NCBI GenBank assembly: GCA_004296815.1 | Contig: SCVT01000117.1 | Coordinates: 1 to 28,461 of the forward strand | Direction: 5' to 3' | Length of the DNA: 28,461 bases | Source of the DNA: Reyranella sp. | Lineage (GTDB): Bacteria > Pseudomonadota > Alphaproteobacteria > Reyranellales > Reyranellaceae | In this document: one piece after another, positions 24,800-28,461 of the stretch | How positions within the stretch are numbered: the first letter of the stretch is position 1 | Layout of the letters: every line of letters starts with the position of its first letter | Translations under genes and position numbers: made by a program | The notes under the pieces: model-generated | Seen by the model: only the letters and a program-made list of their open reading frames with translations | The model's database searches: none | Told to the model about the DNA's origin: nothing

Positions 24800-25780
24800 A
24801 TGGTACGGACGAGGGCCCGCGCGAAGGACGAAACCCGTCTCATCGTCATGCTGGTCTATCCCGGCGTGATGGCCATGGACGTGTTCGGCCCGCTCGAGGC
24901 GTTCGCCATGGCGAACCAGGTCGCCGGCCGGCCGATCTATCGCATTGTCGTCGCCAGCATGGACGGTGCGCCGGTCAGCACGTCGATCGGCGTGATGCTG
25001 CATCCGTCGCTCGCCGTGTCGCAGATCGCGGAGCCGATCGACACGCTCCTGGTTTCCGGCGGCTATGGTCAGACGGATGCGAGCGGCGACCGGCGCCTGC
25101 TGGCCTGGGTGAGGGAAGAAGGAACGAAGGCCCGACGCTGCGGCTCGATCTGCACCGGCGCGTTCGTGCTGGCGGCGGCCGGCCTGCTCGACGGACGGCG
25201 CGCCACGACGCACTGGGCGCTCGCCCAGGAGTTCGCCCGCGATCATCCGAAGGTGAAGGTCGACGTCGAGCCGATCTTCGTCCGGGACGGCGGCATCTAC
25301 ACCTCGGCCGGCGTCACCGCCGGCATCGACCTGGCGCTTGCGCTGATCGAGGAGGATCACGGCCGCAAGGTCGCGCTCAGGGTGGCGCGCTCGCTGGTCG
25401 TCTATCTCCAGCGCCAGGGCGGCCAGACGCAGTTCAGCACACGCCTGCAGGTGCAGTTCACGGAAAGCGGTCCGATCCGCCAGGCCCAGGACTGGGCGAT
25501 GGAACATCTCGCGGCTGACCTCAGCGTGCCGGTGCTCGCCGCGCGGGCCGGCATGAGCGAGCGCACCTTCCGGCGTGCCTTCGTCGCCGAGACCGGCGAG
25601 ACGCCGCGAGACTTCGTCGAGCGCATCCGAGTCGAGACCGCTCGGCAAATGATCGAGCAGGCGACGCTGCCGTTGCAGACGATCGCCCGGCGCTGCGGCC
25701 TCGGAGCGACCGACACGATGCGCCGCGCCTTCCTGCGCCGCCTCGGCATCACGCCACAGGACTATCGCAGCCGGTTCTGA
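24800..25780 (+). CDS. GlxA-type transcriptional regulator (DJ-1/PfpI domain plus AraC HTH)
   Basis: The 326-residue protein joins an N-terminal DJ-1/PfpI amidotransferase-like domain (about 12-190) to a C-terminal AraC-type double helix-turn-helix (about 228-326). The nucleophile elbow is CGSICTGAF with Cys118, and THW supplies His138. The HTH part contains LSVPVLAARAGMSERTFRRAF and the late ITPQDYRSRF end. GlxA-type regulators usually activate nearby catabolic genes in response to amines or related metabolites, with the DJ-1 domain as ligand sensor. The start ATG 24800 is three bases after the permease stop, so the regulator is probably made from the operon it controls. Confidence 0.94.
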   Translation: MVRTRARAKDETRLIVMLVYPGVMAMDVFGPLEAFAMANQVAGRPIYRIVVASMDGAPVSTSIGVMLHPSLAVSQIAEPIDTLLVSGGYGQTDASGDRRLLAWVREEGTKARRCGSICTGAFVLAAAGLLDGRRATTHWALAQEFARDHPKVKVDVEPIFVRDGGIYTSAGVTAGIDLALALIEEDHGRKVALRVARSLVVYLQRQGGQTQFSTRLQVQFTESGPIRQAQDWAMEHLAADLSVPVLAARAGMSERTFRRAFVAETGETPRDFVERIRVETARQMIEQATLPLQTIARRCGLGATDTMRRAFLRRLGITPQDYRSRF

Positions 25781-25827
25781 GCCTCCTCGCCGTGGCTGGC
25801 CGGATTCTCGGGTGAATTGGCCGATTC

Positions 25828-25842
25828 TGCTGCGACGCAGCA
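25828..25842. repeat. Short perfect inverted repeat upstream of the two-winged-helix gene
   Basis: TGCTGCG (25828-25834) and CGCAGCA (25836-25842) are exact arms around a single A. It lies 62 bases before the preferred start at 25904 and could be an operator or a small hairpin. If translation instead starts at TTG 25817, it falls inside the coding region. Confidence 0.3.
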
Positions 25843-25903
25843 ATGGCTCGCCACGACCGAGTGCCCGATGCTCTGCGACGGGTGCAAGAGTCGGTGGGAG
25901 CGT

Positions 25904-26893
25904 ATGCATATCCATGAACTGCGCGTCGACGCGGCCTGGAACCGCCGTCGGCCGCTCACGGCGGGCGACATTCTCGGCCATGCCGGCTTGCGGGAGGTCC
26001 TGCGCCGGCAATCCGGGCTTCTGTTCGACGGCCTGGGTGTCGACCCGCGGCTCGCGGTGATGCTCGCGAGCCAGCCGCGGTTGCTGATGGGCCATGCCGG
26101 CCTCGGCCTCTGCTTTCGCGCCGGCACGCCCGCGCGGCCGGGCTCCGTCAGCCGCGTGAGGTTCTCCGAGCTCATCTCGCTGCATGACCTGGCCAGCCGC
26201 CGGACCGCCGACGCGTTCGTGAAGGACATGCTGGCGTGCGGCTACGCCAGGCTGCGGACCGACGTCAGCGACCGGCGAACCCAGCCGATCGAGCCGACCG
26301 CGGCCGGCCTCGACGCGGTCCGCGGCTGGCTGATCGTCCACCTGTCGACGCTCGACCAACTCGACGGTCGCGACGGCAGCGGGAGCCGACTCAACACGTT
26401 CGTCGACACGCCGGACTCCCTCGCGCTGCTGCAGCCGGCGGTCTCCGACAGGTTTCTCTCCTCGCAGCGCATGCGCGAGCTGGAGCACGCCGCGGCGCTT
26501 GGCTTCTGGCTGCACGGTGGCGGCCTCGATAGGGAGCTGATGTTCGCCGGCCTGGACGAGAGCGTGCCGGCCACCGAGCGCATCCCGGTCGGCGCGTTGT
26601 CGGTCCCGGCGATGGCCGGCAGGCTCAGGCATTCGCGGTGGGAGATGGCGAGCAACCTGCGTGCCGCCGAGGCTGCAGGCCGTATCGGCTGGTCGGGCAA
26701 GCGCGGATGGTCGGAGGTATGGATCTCCGGTGGCCTGCTTCGCGAGGTCGCGATGGCCGAAGCGGTGAAGCTCGCTCTCATCGATGACGCGTTCGCCGAT
26801 TGCTTCGGCGGAATCGCGTTCGCTCAGCGGCCCATGGCGGCCTTTGCCAGGAAGAGCGAGGCGGTGGCCACGCCGGCCGCCAGCAGCAGGTAG
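25904..26893 (+). CDS. Unrecognised protein with two winged-helix-like segments, probable regulator
   Basis: I do not recognise the full-length family. About 329 residues from ATG 25904. One segment, roughly nt 26135-26330, reads like a MarR winged helix: SLHDLASRRTADAFVKDMLA then YARLRTDVSDRRTQPIEPT and AAGLDAVRGWL, with DRR and T..G as in a wing. A second, near nt 26585-26730, is LSVPAMAGRLRHSRWEMASN followed by LRAAEAAGRIGWSGKRGW, again HTH plus wing. No membrane helix or signal is seen. The start is uncertain: ATG 25904 has GGGAG close upstream; ATG 25868 and TTG 25817 are in frame. The tail overlaps the convergent MFS gene by 70 bases, and the last 20 or so residues are low-complexity. 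It follows the GlxA-type gene by 36-123 bases. Confidence 0.65.
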   Translation: MHIHELRVDAAWNRRRPLTAGDILGHAGLREVLRRQSGLLFDGLGVDPRLAVMLASQPRLLMGHAGLGLCFRAGTPARPGSVSRVRFSELISLHDLASRRTADAFVKDMLACGYARLRTDVSDRRTQPIEPTAAGLDAVRGWLIVHLSTLDQLDGRDGSGSRLNTFVDTPDSLALLQPAVSDRFLSSQRMRELEHAAALGFWLHGGGLDRELMFAGLDESVPATERIPVGALSVPAMAGRLRHSRWEMASNLRAAEAAGRIGWSGKRGWSEVWISGGLLREVAMAEAVKLALIDDAFADCFGGIAFAQRPMAAFARKSEAVATPAASSR

Positions 26894-28041
26894 CCCACCT
26901 CGTAGGAGTTGGTGACGGCCAGCACGCCGCGGAACAGGAGCGGCGAGAGCAGCGCGCCTGAGAACACGAAGAGCTGCGTGGCGCCGGTGAACTCGGCGGC
27001 GCGGCCGGGCGGCGCGCGCAACGCGCTCTCGGCGATGAACACGCCGTTCCAGCCGACCGCGGTGCCGCCCAGCACGATGAAGACGAAGTAGACCGCGACG
27101 GTCGGCCAGGCGGGCGTCGAGAACGCCATCGCCGTGGCTGCAACGGCAATGAGTGCTCCAATGCCGGCCAGCACCGCCGACGGCTTCCTCAAGAGGTCGG
27201 CGATGGCCCCCCAGAAGACGCGGCCGAAGGCGCCGGTGACCGTCGCCGCCGACAGGAGCGCGCCGGCCAGCACATAGGACATCTTCAGCCCGTCGACGGC
27301 GTAGACGACGGTGAAGTTCACCACGATCGCCTGTGTGGCCGAGAACAGCATGCCGATGAAGCACATCGGCCGCAGGATCGGATCGCGCCACGCGAGCCCC
27401 AGCGGCTCGAAGATCTCGGCCAGCGTCGGCAGGCGCGTACCGCGGCTCGCGTGACGATCCTCGTCGTAGAGGCCGCGCAGCGGCTGCACGGCGATCGCGG
27501 TGGCGATCGAGATGAAGCCGATCGAGGCGGCGGCCCATCGCCAGCCGAAGTCGAGGGCGAGCGTGGGCAGCAGCGCACCGCAGATCGCGAAGCCCAGGGG
27601 CACGCCGCTCTGCTTCAGCGAGAAGGTGACGTTGGCCAACCGCGGCGGCGACACCTTGGCGAGGATGTGCGAGCTCGCGATGGTGAGCGGACCCGAGCCC
27701 AGCCCGACGACGAAGGCGGAGAGGGCGGCGAGCGCCAGGCCGCCGACAGCAAACAGGAACGACCCGACAGCGGCGACCAGCAGGCCGGCCTGGATGAAGC
27801 GGATCGGTCCCAGCCGGCGGTTGATCGTGCCGCCGCCCAAGGTCGAGAGCATCGCGGCGAGATAGACCAGCGAGACGTAGTAGGCGACGTCGGCCGCCTC
27901 GACGCCGAGCTCGGGCGCGGCGGCGGGGGCCAGCACCGAGGCCTGGTTGAAGCCCATCGTGGCGACGAGCTGCACCAGGGTGAGCGAGACCAGCGCGATC
28001 AGGTAACGGCGAAGGTCGGTCGGCGGTGCGGCGGCGTTCAT
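26824..28041 (-). CDS. MFS transporter
   Basis: The 405-residue protein has about 12 hydrophobic helices in two halves of the major facilitator fold. The loop after helix 2 reads GGGTINRRLGPIRF, a divergent form of the GxxxDRxGRR motif with Asn in place of Asp, and LKQSGVPLGFAICGALLP corresponds to the motif of helix 5. The substrate cannot be predicted. ATG 28041 has only a weak GGCGG site; TATAGT on the minus strand at 28056-28051 lies nine bases upstream and might be a -10 for a very short leader. It follows the EF-hand gene by 30 bases on the same strand, and its 3' end overlaps the two-winged-helix gene by 70 bases. Confidence 0.9.
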   Translation of the reverse strand: MNAAAPPTDLRRYLIALVSLTLVQLVATMGFNQASVLAPAAAPELGVEAADVAYYVSLVYLAAMLSTLGGGTINRRLGPIRFIQAGLLVAAVGSFLFAVGGLALAALSAFVVGLGSGPLTIASSHILAKVSPPRLANVTFSLKQSGVPLGFAICGALLPTLALDFGWRWAAASIGFISIATAIAVQPLRGLYDEDRHASRGTRLPTLAEIFEPLGLAWRDPILRPMCFIGMLFSATQAIVVNFTVVYAVDGLKMSYVLAGALLSAATVTGAFGRVFWGAIADLLRKPSAVLAGIGALIAVAATAMAFSTPAWPTVAVYFVFIVLGGTAVGWNGVFIAESALRAPPGRAAEFTGATQLFVFSGALLSPLLFRGVLAVTNSYEVGYLLLAAGVATASLFLAKAAMGR

Positions 28042-28071
28042 TGGCCGCCGACTATAGCGGTGCGCCGCTGC

Positions 28072-28461
28072 TCAGGGCGAGCGAGACGGGGCCGGCGCCG
28101 TCGTGCCCGGCGGCGCTTTCGGCTTCAACGGGTCGGACGGCGACGGAGAGACCGCTCCTGCGGGCGGCAGACCCTTCAGCTCCTCCCGCGTCACCTCGCA
28201 GTCGCGATTGCGGTCGTAGCGGACGAAGATGGGGTTCGGCTTGCCGGCGAATTCGCGCATCGTGAGGCGGCCGTCGCGGTTGTCGTCGAAGTATCCGAGC
28301 TCGGCGCCGGCGAGGATCGGCTCGATCTGGCCCAGCGCCCTGAACTCCTGCACATCGAGGAACCCGTCGCCGTTCTTGTCGGCGCGCCGGAAGATCAGCT
28401 CGGCGTAGCGCGTCCACTCACTGCAGGTCAGCGTGCCGTCGCCGTCGAGGTCCCAGCGCGA
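28072..28461 (-). CDS. EF-hand calcium-binding protein, partial (N-terminus beyond right edge)
   Basis: The last 129 codons are visible; the frame is open to the right edge. Four EF-hand loops follow one another: DLDGDGTLTCSE (nt 28452-28417), DKNGDGFLDVQE (28380-28345), DDNRDGRLTMRE (28287-28252) and DRNRDCEVTREE (28215-28180). Each has acidic or Asn ligands at positions 1, 3, 5 and Glu at 12. The fourth has Cys instead of Gly at position 6, which should disturb the loop. A Pro/Ser-rich tail ends the protein. Such bacterial proteins are usually exported; the signal region is not in the window. An internal GTG at 28353 would give a shorter frame but would cut the second loop, so the open frame is preferred. 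Confidence 0.88.
   Translation of the reverse strand, partial: SRWDLDGDGTLTCSEWTRYAELIFRRADKNGDGFLDVQEFRALGQIEPILAGAELGYFDDNRDGRLTMREFAGKPNPIFVRYDRNRDCEVTREELKGLPPAGAVSPSPSDPLKPKAPPGTTAPAPSRSP

Noticed and set aside
23930..27538. Very long open frame (about 1,200 codons) on the minus strand
   Set aside because: It runs antisense to the ABC, GlxA-type, two-winged-helix and MFS genes and is Arg/Ala/Gly/His-rich without any recognisable domain. Long antisense frames are expected in DNA with GC-rich third codon positions.
28051..28056. TATAGT as a promoter for the MFS gene
   Set aside because: No -35-like hexamer lies 16-18 bases upstream, and the gene may be co-transcribed with the EF-hand gene 30 bases away.

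Overview
This is a GC-rich window with strong G/C preference at third codon positions. It is densely coded on both strands and looks like the chromosome of an alphaproteobacterium. The main reasons are the aa3-type cytochrome c oxidase cluster in the order coxB-coxA-ctaB-small membrane protein-ctaG-coxC-SURF1, followed by thrC and an M16 peptidase, and the divergent oxyR/ahpCF pair. Placement below class (for example a Rhodospirillales- or Reyranella-like lineage) is only a guess. I see no rRNA, tRNA, CRISPR array, insertion sequence, integrase or phage gene. No stretch longer than 300 bases lacks a gene.

Layout. (1) 1-3108, minus strand: a circularly permuted ATP-grasp protein, an alpha-E protein and a transglutaminase-like protein that runs off the left edge. 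This is a widespread but biochemically undefined gene set, and here the transglutaminase has Ala at the expected catalytic Cys. (2) 3192-4575, plus: an enoyl-thioester-reductase-like MDR enzyme and a small NTF2-like protein, closed by a hairpin shared with a convergent secreted cyclophilin (4641-5186, minus). (3) 5431-7017: an orphan, degenerate CpaF-like ATPase. (4) 7164-13115: the cytochrome oxidase operon. It has its own candidate promoter, and a strong intrinsic terminator lies between coxC and SURF1. (5) 13112-17603: an M32 carboxypeptidase, a DUF1272 Cys-rich protein, threonine synthase (TTG start) and an M16 peptidase, tightly packed behind SURF1. (6) 17604-20816: ahpF and ahpC (minus) with divergent oxyR (plus), a complete peroxide-defence unit. 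An Asp/Asn beta-hydroxylase-like enzyme (minus) converges on oxyR. (7) 21786-25780, plus: a tight five-gene run of GNAT acetyltransferase, intradiol ring-cleavage dioxygenase, ABC ATPase, ABC permease and GlxA-type regulator, with no substrate-binding protein. (8) 25904-28461: an unrecognised regulator-like protein with two winged-helix-like segments (plus), overlapping tail to tail with an MFS transporter (minus), then a four-EF-hand protein (minus) cut by the right edge.

How the genes work together. Region 4 encodes the catalytic subunits of the oxidase (I, II, III) plus heme O synthesis (CtaB), CuB delivery (CtaG) and heme a insertion/assembly (SURF1). Region 6 pairs the sensor OxyR with its usual target AhpCF across an AT-rich 113-bp divergent promoter. 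Region 7 probably imports a small organic compound and may cleave a catechol- or hydroxyquinol-like ring under control of the GlxA-type regulator; the substrate cannot be read from the sequence. The least explained items are the CpaF-like ATPase beside coxB, the Cys-less transglutaminase in the ATP-grasp/alpha-E set, the importer without a binding protein, and the two-winged-helix protein.
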